Shown piece after piece: positions 33,151-42,591 of a DNA stretch of 64,000 nt. A program made the translations under genes and the position numbers. The stretch's first letter is position 1. Each line of letters begins with the position of its first letter. Source of the stretch: Phenylobacterium sp. (GTDB lineage Bacteria; Pseudomonadota; Alphaproteobacteria; Caulobacterales; Caulobacteraceae); the NCBI RefSeq assembly GCF_016793225.1, contig NZ_JAEUMN010000143.1:36206-100205 (forward strand), in the 5' to 3' direction. A model generated the notes under the pieces. That model saw only the letters and a program-made list of their open reading frames with translations, did not search any database and was not told the DNA's origin.

Positions 33151-33723
33151 GTGGTCACGCTGAACCGGATCTACACCCGCACGGGCGACGCCGGCGCGAC
33201 CCGCCTGGCCACCGGCGCGACCGTGAGCAAGTCCGACCTGCGCGTCGAGGCCTATGGGGCGGTCGACGAAACCAACGCATGCCTGGGCCTGGCGCGGGCG
33301 TCGCTGGCCGACCCCGAGCTCGACGAGATCCTGGCCCGGCTGCAGAACGAGCTCTTCGATCTGGGGGCCGACCTGGCCACGCCGGCGCGCCCCGACGAGC
33401 CCGAGGGCGCGGTGCTGCGGGTCAGCGACGCCCAGGTGGCGCGACTTGAGACCGAGATCGACCGGCTGAACGACCGCCTGCCGGCGCTGCAGTCGTTCGT
33501 CCTTCCGGGGGGGACGTCGGCCGCGGCGGCCCTGCACCTGGCGCGGACGGTCTGCCGGCGAGCGGAGCGGGAGGCTGTTCGGCTCGTGGAGACGGGCGAG
33601 CCGGTCAGCGCGCCGGCGTTGCGCTACCTGAACCGGCTGTCGGACCTGCTCTTCGTCGCCGCGCGGTGGGCCAACGGCCGCGGCGAGGCCGAGGTGTTCT
33701 GGGTCTCGGGCGCGACCCGCTAG
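33151..33723 (+). CDS. Cob(I)yrinic acid a,c-diamide adenosyltransferase, PduO type
   Basis: A 190-residue enzyme that transfers the adenosyl group of ATP to cob(I)alamin to make coenzyme B12. It has the PduO-type N-terminal ATP loop (RIYTRTGDAGATRL), KSDLRVEAYGAVDETNACLG, and the ARTVCRRAEREAVRL helix containing the conserved arginines. The start is GTG. It is convergent with, and abuts, the small membrane protein gene. Confidence 0.92.
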   Translation: MVTLNRIYTRTGDAGATRLATGATVSKSDLRVEAYGAVDETNACLGLARASLADPELDEILARLQNELFDLGADLATPARPDEPEGAVLRVSDAQVARLETEIDRLNDRLPALQSFVLPGGTSAAAALHLARTVCRRAEREAVRLVETGEPVSAPALRYLNRLSDLLFVAARWANGRGEAEVFWVSGATR

Positions 33724-34020
33724 CTACTCCTTCGGCGCGGATGCGGGCGTCGCGGGCGCCTTCGCCGGAGCGGCCGGGCGGCCGATGGCGCGCTTGGCCT
33801 CGGCCAGCGCCTTCTCGTCGGTGATGACCCGGCCCGTGATGTCGGAGATGAGCACCGGCGTGGCGCAGACCCGTTCGACGGGATCCCACCACTTCTTCAG
33901 CTCCTTCTCGCACTTCTGCGCGGGCATGACCCACCACACCTGCCAGACGCCGACTCCGATCGCGGCGGCGACGAAGAGGCAGATGAAGATGAGCTTCAGG
34001 CGCTCGATATTCGGGTTCAT
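33724..34020 (-). CDS. Small membrane-anchored hypothetical protein
   Basis: A 98-residue protein with one membrane segment (about residues 10-30, IFICLFVAAAIGVGVWQVWW), two cysteines after it (KCEKELKKWW and RVCATPV), a region with ISDITGRVITDEKALAEAK, and an Ala/Pro-rich tail. The two cysteines could form a periplasmic disulfide. I do not recognise a named family. It is divergent from etfB. Confidence 0.65.
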   Translation of the reverse strand: MNPNIERLKLIFICLFVAAAIGVGVWQVWWVMPAQKCEKELKKWWDPVERVCATPVLISDITGRVITDEKALAEAKRAIGRPAAPAKAPATPASAPKE

Positions 34021-34168
34021 GGGAGCCTTTTACGTAGGGACAGGCAGGTCTGGCTAGTTTTGTGCGCTGCGGCAGGACCGCCCGCGCCGCACTTGCAAAC
34101 CGCGTGGGAACGGGTATCAGCCACCGGCTTAAGTCATTTCCGCGAACAATTTGAGGCGCTAGCAACCC

Positions 34169-34915
34169 ATGAAGGTGTTGGTCCCGGTCAAGCGGGTGAT
34201 CGACTACAACGTCAAGGCCCGCGTGAAGGCCGACCAGACGGGCGTCGACCTCGCCAACGTCAAGATGTCCATGAACCCGTTCTGCGAGATCGCGGTCGAA
34301 GAGGCCGTCCGTCTCAAGGAGAAGGGCGCAGCCACCGAGGTGGTGGCGGTGTCCGTCGGCCCGACTCAGGCCCAGGAAACCCTGCGCACCGCGCTCGCCA
34401 TGGGCGCCGACCGCGCGATCCTGGTCCAGACCGACCAGGACCTGGAGCCGCTGGCGGTGGCCAAGGTCCTCAAGGCGGTGATCGCCGAGGAGAACCCCGA
34501 GCTCGTCCTGATGGGCAAGCAGGCCATCGACGGCGACAACAACGCCGTCGGCCAGATGCTCTCGGCCCTGCTCGACTGGCCCCAGGCGACCTTCGCCTCG
34601 GAAGTGGCCATCGGCGGCGGCAAGGCGACGGTGACGCGCGAGGTCGATGGCGGCCTGCAGACGATCGACGTGAGCCTGCCCGCGGTCGTCACGGCGGACC
34701 TGCGCCTGAACGAGCCGCGCTACGCCTCGCTGCCCAACATCATGAAGGCGAAGAAGAAGCCGCTGGACGTGAAGGAGCTGGGCTCCCTCGGCGTCGACAC
34801 GGCGCCGCGCCTCAAGGTCGTGAAGGTCACCGAGCCGGCCAAGCGCCAGGCCGGGATCAAGGTCGAGACGGCCGCCGACCTCGTCTCCAACCTCAAGACC
34901 GCGGGGGTCCTCTAA
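34169..34915 (+). CDS. etfB: Electron transfer flavoprotein, beta subunit
   Basis: A 248-residue subunit that binds AMP and, with the alpha subunit, carries electrons from acyl-CoA dehydrogenases to ETF-ubiquinone oxidoreductase. It opens [20 protein letters not shown] and includes VNPFC-like [31 protein letters not shown] and the signature [24 protein letters not shown]. Its TAA stop is immediately followed by the ATG of etfA. It supports the CoA-ester oxidation modules in this window. Confidence 0.97.
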   Translation: MKVLVPVKRVIDYNVKARVKADQTGVDLANVKMSMNPFCEIAVEEAVRLKEKGAATEVVAVSVGPTQAQETLRTALAMGADRAILVQTDQDLEPLAVAKVLKAVIAEENPELVLMGKQAIDGDNNAVGQMLSALLDWPQATFASEVAIGGGKATVTREVDGGLQTIDVSLPAVVTADLRLNEPRYASLPNIMKAKKKPLDVKELGSLGVDTAPRLKVVKVTEPAKRQAGIKVETAADLVSNLKTAGVL

Positions 34916-35860
34916 ATGGCCGTTCTCGTCATCGCGGACCACGACAACGCGACTCTCAAGGACAACACGCACAAGGTGGTGACCGCCGCCCAGGCGATCG
35001 GCGGCGACGTCGACGTGCTGGTGGCCGGCTCGAACACCGCCGCGATCGCGGCCGAGGCGGCCAAGATCGCCGGCGTGCGCAAGGTGCTGACGGCCGAGAG
35101 CGCCGAGCTCGGTCAGGGGCTGGCCGAGGCGATGGCCGACCTCGTGGTGGGCCTGGCCGGCGGCTATGACCACATCCTCACGCCGGCGACCTCGCAGGGC
35201 AAGAACTTCAGCCCGCGCATCGCGGCGAAGCTGGACGTGGCCCAGATCTCGGACGTGACCGAGGTGGTCTCGGCCGACACCTTCACGCACCCGATCTATG
35301 CGGGCAACGCGATGGAGACGGTGCAGTCGGGCGACGCCAAGAAGGTCCTGACCGTCCGCCCGACCGCCTTCAAGGCGGCCGCGGACGGCGGCTCGGCCTC
35401 GGTCGAGAGCGTGGCGGCCCCCGCCGCGCCGGCCAAGACCAAGTTCGTTGACCAGAAGATCGTGAAGTCGGCCCGGCCTGAGCTTGGCGGCGCCAAGATC
35501 GTCGTTTCGGGCGGCCGCGCCATGGGCTCGGCCGAGGAGTTCCAGAAGGTCATCGAGCCGCTCGCCGACAAGCTCGGCGCGGCCGTCGGCGCCAGCCGCG
35601 CGGCGGTGGACGCGGGCTACGCGCCCAACGACTACCAGGTCGGCCAGACCGGCAAGGTGGTCGCGCCGGAACTCTACGTCGCCATCGGCATCTCGGGCGC
35701 CATCCAGCACCTGGCCGGCATGAAGGACTCCAAGGTGATCGTGGCGATCAACAAGGACGCCGACGCGCCGATCTTCCAGGTGGCCGACTTCGGCCTCGTG
35801 GCCGACTACAAGGCCGCGGTCCCCGAGCTGATGAGCGCGCTCACCGCAGCGGGCAAGTAG
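34916..35860 (+). CDS. etfA: Electron transfer flavoprotein, alpha subunit
   Basis: A 314-residue FAD-binding subunit. The C-terminal FAD domain shows [54 protein letters not shown] and [20 protein letters not shown], all standard. It is co-transcribed with etfB and followed by a good intrinsic terminator. Confidence 0.97.
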   Translation: MAVLVIADHDNATLKDNTHKVVTAAQAIGGDVDVLVAGSNTAAIAAEAAKIAGVRKVLTAESAELGQGLAEAMADLVVGLAGGYDHILTPATSQGKNFSPRIAAKLDVAQISDVTEVVSADTFTHPIYAGNAMETVQSGDAKKVLTVRPTAFKAAADGGSASVESVAAPAAPAKTKFVDQKIVKSARPELGGAKIVVSGGRAMGSAEEFQKVIEPLADKLGAAVGASRAAVDAGYAPNDYQVGQTGKVVAPELYVAIGISGAIQHLAGMKDSKVIVAINKDADAPIFQVADFGLVADYKAAVPELMSALTAAGK

Positions 35861-35883
35861 GCTCCTCCGACATCCGACATGCG

Positions 35884-35913
35884 ACGGGCGGCTCCGCGAG
35901 GGGCCGCCCGTTT
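35884..35913 (+). terminator. Intrinsic terminator after etfBA
   Basis: A 9-bp stem (ACGGGCGGC paired with GCCGCCCGT) with a 10-base loop, running into TTT. It lies 23 bases after the etfA stop. Confidence 0.72.
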
Positions 35914-36070
35914 GCGTTGCGGGCGCGACGTGGGACCTCAAAACACCATCGACCGGTGGAATTCATTTTGCGGCGCAGCAAAGGTCTTGCCGCGGCGCGC
36001 CATACCCGTGTTAGAAAGCTGCCGCGAAACTGTGCGAAAACTTGCAAGCGGCATCGAAGGCCTGGTCTGA

Positions 36071-36949
36071 ATGGTTGACATCAAGACGGTCGGCATCATC
36101 GGCGCAGGCCAGATGGGCACCGGCATCGCCCACGTGGTGGCCCTGGGCGGCTACGACGTGCTGCTCCACGACGTGAGCCAGGAGCGCCTGCAGCAAGGCC
36201 TCTCCGTCATCGAGAAGAACATGACCCGCCAGGTCTCGCGAGGCGTGATCGAGCCCGCCGCCATGGAAGCGGCTATGAAGCGGATCAAGCCGGCCGGCGA
36301 ACTTCAGGCCGTGGGCGGGACCGACCTGGCCATCGAGGCCGCCACCGAGAACGAAGAGACCAAGAAGACGATCTTCAAGGCCCTGTCGCCGCACCTCGGG
36401 CCCGACACGCTGCTCGCCTCGAACACCTCGTCGATCTCGATCACGCGGCTGGCCTCGGCCACCGACCGTCCCGGCAAGTTCATCGGCCTGCACTTCATGA
36501 ACCCTGCGCCGGTCATGAAGCTGGTCGAGATCATCCGCGGCATCGCCACCGACGCCGACACCTACGAGACCGCGGTGCAGTTCGCCCAGTCGCTGGGCAA
36601 GACCACCTCGAACGCCGAGGATTTCCCGGCCTTCATCGTCAACCGCATCCTGGTTCCGATGATCAACGAGGCGATCTACACGCTCTATGAGGGCGTGGGC
36701 ACCGTCGACGCCATCGACACGGCCATGCGGCTGGGCGCCAACCACCCCATGGGGCCGCTCGAGCTGGGCGACTTCATCGGCCTCGATACCGTGCTCTCGA
36801 TCATGAACGTGCTGTACGAGGGCCTCGCGGACTCGAAGTACCGGCCCTGCCCGCTGCTGGTGAAGTACGTCGAGGCCGGCTGGCTGGGCCGCAAGTCGGG
36901 CCGCGGCTTCTACGACTACCGCGGCGACAAGCCCGTCCCCACGCGCTGA
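36071..36949 (+). CDS. 3-hydroxybutyryl-CoA dehydrogenase
   Basis: A 292-residue NAD(P)-dependent dehydrogenase that interconverts (S)-3-hydroxybutyryl-CoA and acetoacetyl-CoA. The dinucleotide fold is IGAGQMGTGIAHVVALGGYDV at the N-terminus. The catalytic His is in GLHFMNPAPVMKLVEII, the Glu and Asn follow in the FIVNRILVPMINEAIY segment, and the C-domain has GANHPMGPLELGDFIGLD. It has its own 210-base upstream region after the etf terminator. Association with etfBA supports short-chain acyl-CoA metabolism or PHB turnover. Confidence 0.94.
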   Translation: MVDIKTVGIIGAGQMGTGIAHVVALGGYDVLLHDVSQERLQQGLSVIEKNMTRQVSRGVIEPAAMEAAMKRIKPAGELQAVGGTDLAIEAATENEETKKTIFKALSPHLGPDTLLASNTSSISITRLASATDRPGKFIGLHFMNPAPVMKLVEIIRGIATDADTYETAVQFAQSLGKTTSNAEDFPAFIVNRILVPMINEAIYTLYEGVGTVDAIDTAMRLGANHPMGPLELGDFIGLDTVLSIMNVLYEGLADSKYRPCPLLVKYVEAGWLGRKSGRGFYDYRGDKPVPTR

Positions 36950-37032
36950 CCGCCCTTCCCGGCGGACAAAATTGCGCCCCTCTGTCGGGCGGTCGTATCC
37001 TCGTGCGTCCTGTGTCCGAACGAGGAAATCCC

Positions 37033-37410
37033 ATGCTGTACGCCCTGCTCTGCTACAATGACGAGGCGACCGTCTGGGCCTGGGACAAGACGCAGGAAGA
37101 CGAGGTCATGCGCCGCATCGCCGTGGTGCGCGAGAAGCTGGAGGCCCAGGGCAAGCTCGGCCCGTCGCTGCGCCTGCTGCCCACCACGGCGGCCACCACC
37201 CTGCGCAAGAGCGACCCGCCGCTGATCATCGACGGCCCCTTCGCCGAGACGAAGGAGCAGCTGCTCGGCTTCTACATCCTGGACGTCGCCGACCTCGACG
37301 AGGCGATCGCCGTCGCCAAGGCGCTGGGCGAGGCCAATCCCGGCGGCGCCTACGAGATCCGGCCGCTCGCGGTCTACAACACCGGCGCGGATCTGCGCGT
37401 GCCGGCGTGA
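37033..37410 (+). CDS. YCII/DGPF-domain protein
   Basis: A 125-residue protein of the YCII superfamily with the signature IIDGPFAETKEQLLGFYILD at about residues 70-89, which names the DGPF group. The function is unknown. DGPF proteins are the standard genomic partners of ECF42 sigma factors. The GTG of the sigma gene overlaps this gene's TGA, so translation is coupled. ATG is preceded by GAGGAAATCCC. Confidence 0.9.
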   Translation: MLYALLCYNDEATVWAWDKTQEDEVMRRIAVVREKLEAQGKLGPSLRLLPTTAATTLRKSDPPLIIDGPFAETKEQLLGFYILDVADLDEAIAVAKALGEANPGGAYEIRPLAVYNTGADLRVPA

Positions 37411-38666
37411 GCGACCTCGCCTGGATCAACGCGGCCATCACGGCCGCGCGGCCCCAGGCGGTCGGGGCGCTGCTCCGCTACTTCCGGGACCTGGACACGG
37501 CCGAGGAGGCCTTCCAGGACGCCTGCCTGCGCGCCCTCGGAAACTGGCCGAAGAACGGTCCGCCGCGCGATCCCGCGGCCTGGCTCATCATGGTGGGACG
37601 AAACGCCGCGCTCGACGGCGTTCGCAAGCGCGCCCGCAACACCGAACTCCCATCGGAGGAGACTCTCTCCGACCTGGACGACCAGGAGACGCGTGCGGCC
37701 GACCGCGTGGACGAGGGGGCATATCGCGACGACGTCCTGCGGCTGCTCTTCATCTGCTGCCATCCCGACCTGCCGGCCACCCAGCAGATCGCGCTCGCGC
37801 TGCGGATCGTCGCGGGCCTCTCGGTCGCCCAGATCGCCCGGGCGTTCCTGGTCTCGGAAGCGGCGATGGAGCAGCGGATCACCCGCGCCAAGCGCCAGGT
37901 CGGCGCCGGCGACGCCCCTTTCGAGACGCCCGGCGCGGTCGAGCGGTCCGAGCGGCTGGCCGCCGTGGCCGCCATGCTCTACCTGGTCTTCAACGAGGGC
38001 TATTCGACCGGCGGCAACCCAGAGCGCGCACAGCTGTGCGACGAGGCCATCCGGCTGGCCCGCCTGCTGCTGCGGCTCTTCCAGACCGAGCCCGAGATCA
38101 TGGGCCTGCTCGCGCTGATGCTGATCCAGCACTCGCGAACGCCCGCCCGCTTCGACGCCGACGGCCAGGTGGTGCTGCTGGAAGACCAGGACCGCCGTCT
38201 CTGGCGCGCGCCGATGATCGCCGAGGGCCTCGCGCTGATCGAAAAGGCGCTGCGTCACCGGCGGCCGGGCCCCTACCAGGTGCAGGCCGCCATCGCAGCG
38301 CTGCACGCCCGCGCCGCCACGCCGGCCGACACCGACTGGCCTCAGATCGACGCCCTCTACGCCAGCCTGGAGCGGATGACGCCGTCGCCGGTCATCACGC
38401 TGAACCGGGCGGTGGCGGTCTCGAAGGTGCGCGGCGCGGCGGCGGCGCTCGAGATGATCGACCCGCTGCAGGACCGGCTCTCGGGCTACTTCCACTTCCA
38501 CGGCCTGAGGGGTGCCCTCAATCTCGAGCTGGGCCGGCACGGCGAGGCCCGCGCCGCCTTCGACCGGGCGATCGCGCTGGCCAACACCGCGGCCGAAGCC
38601 GCGCACATCCGCGCCCACCTCGACCGGCTGGCCGCCGACCACCAGCCGGCGAATACCGCGGGCTGA
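37407..38666 (+). CDS. ECF42-type RNA polymerase sigma factor with long C-terminal extension
   Basis: A 419-residue sigma factor, about twice the length of a standard ECF sigma. Sigma region 2 spans about residues 15-75 (DTAEEAFQDACLRAL, WLIMVGRNAALDGVRKR) and region 4 about 110-160 (LALRIVAGLSVAQIARAFLVSEAAMEQRITRAK). The C-terminal 250 residues (DUF6596/TPR-like helices, from YLVFNEGYSTG) are characteristic of ECF42. No anti-sigma gene is nearby; in ECF42 the extension takes part in control. It is translationally coupled to the DGPF protein gene. Confidence 0.92.
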   Translation: MSDLAWINAAITAARPQAVGALLRYFRDLDTAEEAFQDACLRALGNWPKNGPPRDPAAWLIMVGRNAALDGVRKRARNTELPSEETLSDLDDQETRAADRVDEGAYRDDVLRLLFICCHPDLPATQQIALALRIVAGLSVAQIARAFLVSEAAMEQRITRAKRQVGAGDAPFETPGAVERSERLAAVAAMLYLVFNEGYSTGGNPERAQLCDEAIRLARLLLRLFQTEPEIMGLLALMLIQHSRTPARFDADGQVVLLEDQDRRLWRAPMIAEGLALIEKALRHRRPGPYQVQAAIAALHARAATPADTDWPQIDALYASLERMTPSPVITLNRAVAVSKVRGAAAALEMIDPLQDRLSGYFHFHGLRGALNLELGRHGEARAAFDRAIALANTAAEAAHIRAHLDRLAADHQPANTAG

Positions 38667-38675
38667 GACCCTCCC

Positions 38676-38699
38676 TCCTTTCCCCCGAGCGGGAAAGGA
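38676..38699. terminator. Hairpin after the ECF42 gene
   Basis: A perfect 9-bp stem (TCCTTTCCC with GGGAAAGGA) and a 6-base loop lie 10 bases after the sigma factor stop. There is no T-run, so terminator strength is uncertain. Confidence 0.5.
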
Positions 38700-38767
38700 A
38701 GAGCTGTGATTGTCGGCGCGAGCTTGGTTCGCGCGTCCTTGGTCCAGGATCAGCCAGGAGCAACCCG

Positions 38768-39190
38768 ATGCCCGAGACTCTCGACGCGCCCGCCATGCCG
38801 AAGGTGGAGACCAAGGGGGGCGTCGTCGCCTACCTGGCCGTCGACGGCGCGCTGAAGGCGGCCGACTTCTACGCCAAGGCGTTCGCCGCCGAGGTGGCGT
38901 TCGCCCATCCCGCCGACGAGCAGGGGCGGACCATGCACGTCCACCTCCATATCAACGACAGCTCGGTCATGCTCGGCGACTTCTACCCCGAGCATGGACA
39001 CAGCTTCGAAGCCCCCGCCGCCTTCATCATCCAGCTCATCGTCGAGGACTGCCGCGCCTGGTTCGACCGCGCCGTCGGCGCCGGCTGTCAGGCGCTGGTC
39101 GAGCCGCAGGTGATGTTCTGGGGCGACACCTGGGCCCAGGTGAAGGACCCGTTCGGGTTCGTCTGGGCCTTCGACCAGCCGGCCGCGTAA
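38768..39190 (+). CDS. VOC-family protein, PhnB/glyoxalase-like
   Basis: A 140-residue vicinal-oxygen-chelate fold protein (GVVAYLAVDGALKAADFYAKAFAAE, HVHLHINDSSVMLGD, FWGDTWAQVKDPFGFVWAF). It resembles the PhnB-like group often encoded beside ECF42 and DGPF genes, and that context is seen here. The reaction is unknown. The ATG follows AGGAG by 6 bases. It is separated from the sigma gene by a hairpin, so it may have its own promoter, possibly ECF42-dependent. Confidence 0.88.
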   Translation: MPETLDAPAMPKVETKGGVVAYLAVDGALKAADFYAKAFAAEVAFAHPADEQGRTMHVHLHINDSSVMLGDFYPEHGHSFEAPAAFIIQLIVEDCRAWFDRAVGAGCQALVEPQVMFWGDTWAQVKDPFGFVWAFDQPAA

Positions 39191-39342
39191 ACCGCGACGG
39201 GCGGGTCCGCGCGCGCGCCTCCCCAGCGCCGCGGGCCCGCGACCCGATTCGGCGTTAACCAAACCCGAACCGCGGCATGGTTAATGAGTTCGACGAGGCC
39301 GGAGTCCGCAGCGGATACTCCGGGTGATTCGGAACGGGATCC

Positions 39343-40599
39343 ATGCGGCGGCTCACCTTCGCGCTCCTCTGCGCGACCTACTTCTGCCTCTCGCTGATCG
39401 TGGCGCTCACGCTGTGGCGCAACGGGATGGGCGCCGGCGTGGCCGTCTCGTCGTTCCTGGGCGCCTTCGGCCTCTGCATCGCCTCGCACGGCATGGTCAT
39501 GCGCTTCCTCGAGATGCGCGAGATCCGCGGCGAGGTGGAGGCGGTCCGCGACGCCCACAAGATCCTTCTCGACCAGGTGGTGAGGATCGACGGCCGCGTC
39601 ACCGAGGTGGCCCGGGCCGTCGAGGCCGACCTCACCCGGGGCGCAGAGCTGACCGACGAAGTCCACATGCTGGAGGAGCTGGTGCAGCGCCTGGGGCGCC
39701 GCTTCGACGAGCAGCCCGAGCCGTACCTGGCCGCCCGCGCCGGCCAGGACGTTCGCGGATCCGACGCCCGCCGCCCCCAGGGGCTGCTGGACGTGGTCCG
39801 GGACGCCCTCACCGAGAACCGCGTCGACCTCTACCTGCAGCCGGTGATGGCCCTGCCGCAGCGCAAGACCGTCTTCTACGAGAGCTACTCGCGCCTGCGC
39901 GACGCCACGGGCCGCGTCATCCTGCCGGCCGAGTATCTGGCCGTGGCCGAGCCGGCCGGGCTGGTGACCGCCATCGACAACCTGCTGCTCTTCCGCTGCG
40001 TGCAGATCGTGAGGCGGCTGGCGCAGCGCGACCGGCGCGTGGGGATCTTCTGCAACATCTCCATGGCCAGCCTGGGCGACGAGGAGTTCTTCCCGCAGTT
40101 CCTCGAGCTGCTCCGGGCCAACCGCGACCTGGCGCCCGCCCTCGTCTTCGAGATCGGCCAGCAGGCGTTCGAGACCCGCAACGGGGTCCAGGCCCGCAAC
40201 ATGGCCCGCCTGGCCGACCTCGGCTTCCGCTTCTCGGTCGACAAGGTGGTCAACCTCGACCTGGACCTGCAGGACCTCGGCCGCTCGGACGTGAAGTTCC
40301 TGAAGGTCGGGGCCCAGACCCTGCTCGACGAGCTCACCGAGGTCGACGACCGGCTCGTCCTGCGCTCCATGCCCGACCTGGCGGCCGAGGACTTCGCCCT
40401 GCTGTTGCGGCGCTACGGCGTCGATCTGGTGGCCGAGAAGGTCGAGAACGAGCGGCAGGTGGTCGATCTGCTCGACCTCGAGGTGCAGCTCGCCCAGGGC
40501 CACCTGTTCGGCGAGCCGCGGGCGATCAAGAACGACGTCCTGGCCGAGGCCGGCGCGCCGGCCTCGAACGTCGAGCGCCTGAGGCCCCGAGCCGCGTAG
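39343..40599 (+). CDS. tipF: EAL-domain membrane protein, TipF-like flagellar positioning factor
   Basis: A 418-residue protein. Two N-terminal membrane segments (about residues 5-23 and 30-50) are followed by a coiled-coil-like region (about 55-125) and an EAL domain (about 140-400). The EAL signature is degenerate: YESYSRL where active enzymes have EALLR, and SVDKV in place of the DDFG motif. This is the architecture of Caulobacter TipF, a c-di-GMP receptor that places the flagellum, rather than of an active phosphodiesterase. The ortholog call is from architecture and neighbourhood. Confidence 0.78.
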   Translation: MRRLTFALLCATYFCLSLIVALTLWRNGMGAGVAVSSFLGAFGLCIASHGMVMRFLEMREIRGEVEAVRDAHKILLDQVVRIDGRVTEVARAVEADLTRGAELTDEVHMLEELVQRLGRRFDEQPEPYLAARAGQDVRGSDARRPQGLLDVVRDALTENRVDLYLQPVMALPQRKTVFYESYSRLRDATGRVILPAEYLAVAEPAGLVTAIDNLLLFRCVQIVRRLAQRDRRVGIFCNISMASLGDEEFFPQFLELLRANRDLAPALVFEIGQQAFETRNGVQARNMARLADLGFRFSVDKVVNLDLDLQDLGRSDVKFLKVGAQTLLDELTEVDDRLVLRSMPDLAAEDFALLLRRYGVDLVAEKVENERQVVDLLDLEVQLAQGHLFGEPRAIKNDVLAEAGAPASNVERLRPRAA

Positions 40600-40689
40600 G
40601 GCAAGCCGGCGCGCGGGGCCTTCCCGCCGTGGGCTCTTGCCGTACGGCCGGCCGCGGACGAGCATGAGGCGCCAGCAGGGGGGCGTGGC

Positions 40690-41613
40690 ATGCACAGGTT
40701 GATCATCGCCGCAGCGGCGCTCGCCTCCGTCACGACCGCGCAGGCGGCGCCGCCGGATCTCGGCGGCCTGTGGACCAGCGGCTCGCTCACGCCGCTCGAA
40801 CGGCCCAAGGACTTCAAGGCCTTGACGATCAGCGAGCCGGAAGCCCGCGCCTATGAGGCCCGCCGGCGCAATCAGCCGCCCCCCATCGAGGACGACGTCG
40901 GCGGCGCGGACTCCGAGTGGTGGGAGACCGACGAACCGCTGCAGCGCGTCCGGGGCCAGCCGCGCACCTCGCTGATCGTCTCGCCCGCCGACGGGAAGCT
41001 GCCCTTCACCGCGGCCGCCGCCGCCCGCAACAAGGATCGCACCGCGCGACGCAAGCTGACGACCGACAATCCGGAGGACCGAGGGCGCGGCGACCGCTGC
41101 CTGCCGGGGGCGCTCGCCGGACCGCCGATGATCAACGGGGTCTACAACAACAACTTCCGCATCGTGCAGACCCGCGACCACCTGGTCATCCAGGCGGAGT
41201 ACCTCGGCGACGTGCGCATCGTGCGGCTCGACCCGCGGGCGCGGCGCGGGCCGCCGCACGTGCGCCGGTGGCTCGGGGAGTCCATCGGCCACTGGGAGGG
41301 GGACACCCTGGTCATCGTGACGACCAACTTCACGGCGACCGAGGTGGACGCGCCGGACGGCGATCCCGCGGCGGACGCCGTGGTGATCGAGCGGCTCACG
41401 CGCCTGGGCCCGGACCGGCTCGGCTACGCCTTCACGGTGCGCAATCCGTCGCTCTACGTCATGCCCTGGCAGGGCGAGATGGAGCTTCGCACCACCGCAG
41501 GGCCGCTCTTCGAGGTGGCCTGCCATGAGGGGAACTACGCCCTGCGGAGCATGCTGGCGGGTTCGCGGCAGGCCGAGGCGCAGGCTCCGGCGCAGGATGG
41601 TAGCAAGCCCTGA
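40690..41613 (+). CDS. Exported hypothetical protein
   Basis: A 307-residue protein with a signal peptide (MHRLIIAAAALASVTTAQAA). The mature part has GGLWTSGSLTPLERPKDF, NNNFRIVQTRDHLVIQAEYLGDVRIV, LGESIGHWEGDTLVIVTTNF and LRTTAGPLFEVACHEGNYALRSML. This pattern recurs in a large family of uncharacterised periplasmic proteins of Caulobacterales and sphingomonads. No catalytic motif is recognised. It lies between tipF and the HAD gene without clear operon links. Confidence 0.75.
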   Translation: MHRLIIAAAALASVTTAQAAPPDLGGLWTSGSLTPLERPKDFKALTISEPEARAYEARRRNQPPPIEDDVGGADSEWWETDEPLQRVRGQPRTSLIVSPADGKLPFTAAAAARNKDRTARRKLTTDNPEDRGRGDRCLPGALAGPPMINGVYNNNFRIVQTRDHLVIQAEYLGDVRIVRLDPRARRGPPHVRRWLGESIGHWEGDTLVIVTTNFTATEVDAPDGDPAADAVVIERLTRLGPDRLGYAFTVRNPSLYVMPWQGEMELRTTAGPLFEVACHEGNYALRSMLAGSRQAEAQAPAQDGSKP

Positions 41614-41660
41614 GGCGCGCGCCTTCGCCGAGCCGCATCGATGTGCTACCCGCGCCTCGC

Positions 41661-42536
41661 ATGAACGCCCCCACACCGATCGCCGGGCTCGGCGAGCTCG
41701 CCGCCCGCTACGATGTCCTTCTCTGCGATGTCTGGGGCGTGATCCACAACGGCCGCGAGAGCTTCCCCGCGGCCTGCGCCGCCCTGGCGCGGTACCGGGC
41801 CGAGGTGGGCCCCGTCATCCTGATCTCGAACGCCCCGCGGCCGCATCCCCCGATCGTGGACCAGTTGGACTCCCTCGGCGTCCCGCGCGAGGCCTGGACG
41901 CGGCTCATCACGTCGGGCGACGCCACCCGGGCGCTTCTGGCCGAGCGCGGGGGGCGCGTCTGGAAGATCGGACCGGACCGGGACGAGGTGCTCTATGAAG
42001 GCCTGGGCCTCACCGACGCCGGGCCGGGCGACGCCGACTTCATCTGCGTCACCGGGCCCTATGACGACGAGACCGAGGAGCCTGCGGACTACCGCGACCG
42101 CTTCCTGACGTGCGTGGAACGGGGCCTGGAGCTGATCTGCGCCAACCCCGACATCGTGGTGCAGCGCGGCGACCGGCTGATCTACTGCGGCGGCGCCCTG
42201 GCCCAGTTGTACGAGAACCTGGGCGGCCGGTCCGTGATGGCGGGCAAGCCCTACGCCCCGATCTACGAGATGGCCCTGAGGGCCGCCGAGGCCGAGCGCG
42301 GCGGGCCGATCGATCCGCGCCGCGTGCTCTGCATCGGCGACGGGCTGCCCACCGACGTCCGGGGCGCAAATGCGCGTGGCCTCGACGTCCTGTTCGTCGC
42401 CAACGGGATACACGGCGGCGAGACGATTGGGGCCGACGGCCTGGACGCACGCGTCGTGGCGGATCTCCTGCGCCGCGAGGCGCTTTTCGCGAACTGGGTA
42501 ACTCCCGATCTGGCGTGGTCGGCGGGGGCGCTCTAG
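41661..42536 (+). CDS. HAD-superfamily hydrolase, class IIA (TIGR01459 type)
   Basis: A 291-residue phosphatase-fold protein related to NagD. Motif I is LLCDVWGVIHNG (Asp nucleophile), motif II VILISNAPRP, motif III AGKPYAPIYEMALR, and motif IV CIGDGLPTDVRGANARG. The substrate is unknown. I chose ATG 41661; a GTG six codons earlier exists. It starts a co-directional run with MaoC and ribF, and in alphaproteobacteria this HAD family commonly sits near these genes. Confidence 0.9.
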   Translation: MNAPTPIAGLGELAARYDVLLCDVWGVIHNGRESFPAACAALARYRAEVGPVILISNAPRPHPPIVDQLDSLGVPREAWTRLITSGDATRALLAERGGRVWKIGPDRDEVLYEGLGLTDAGPGDADFICVTGPYDDETEEPADYRDRFLTCVERGLELICANPDIVVQRGDRLIYCGGALAQLYENLGGRSVMAGKPYAPIYEMALRAAEAERGGPIDPRRVLCIGDGLPTDVRGANARGLDVLFVANGIHGGETIGADGLDARVVADLLRREALFANWVTPDLAWSAGAL

Positions 42537-42591
42537 GACCGGAGCGTGGACCGTTCCTGGGGGCGACGTCCGCGTTCCAAGGGAGCGGTCG

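Noticed and set aside
33605-35941. A 778-codon open frame on the minus strand over etfBA
   Set aside because: It is antisense to etfB and etfA, which have complete family signatures; its composition (Arg, His, Gly, Leu rich) is typical of shadow frames.
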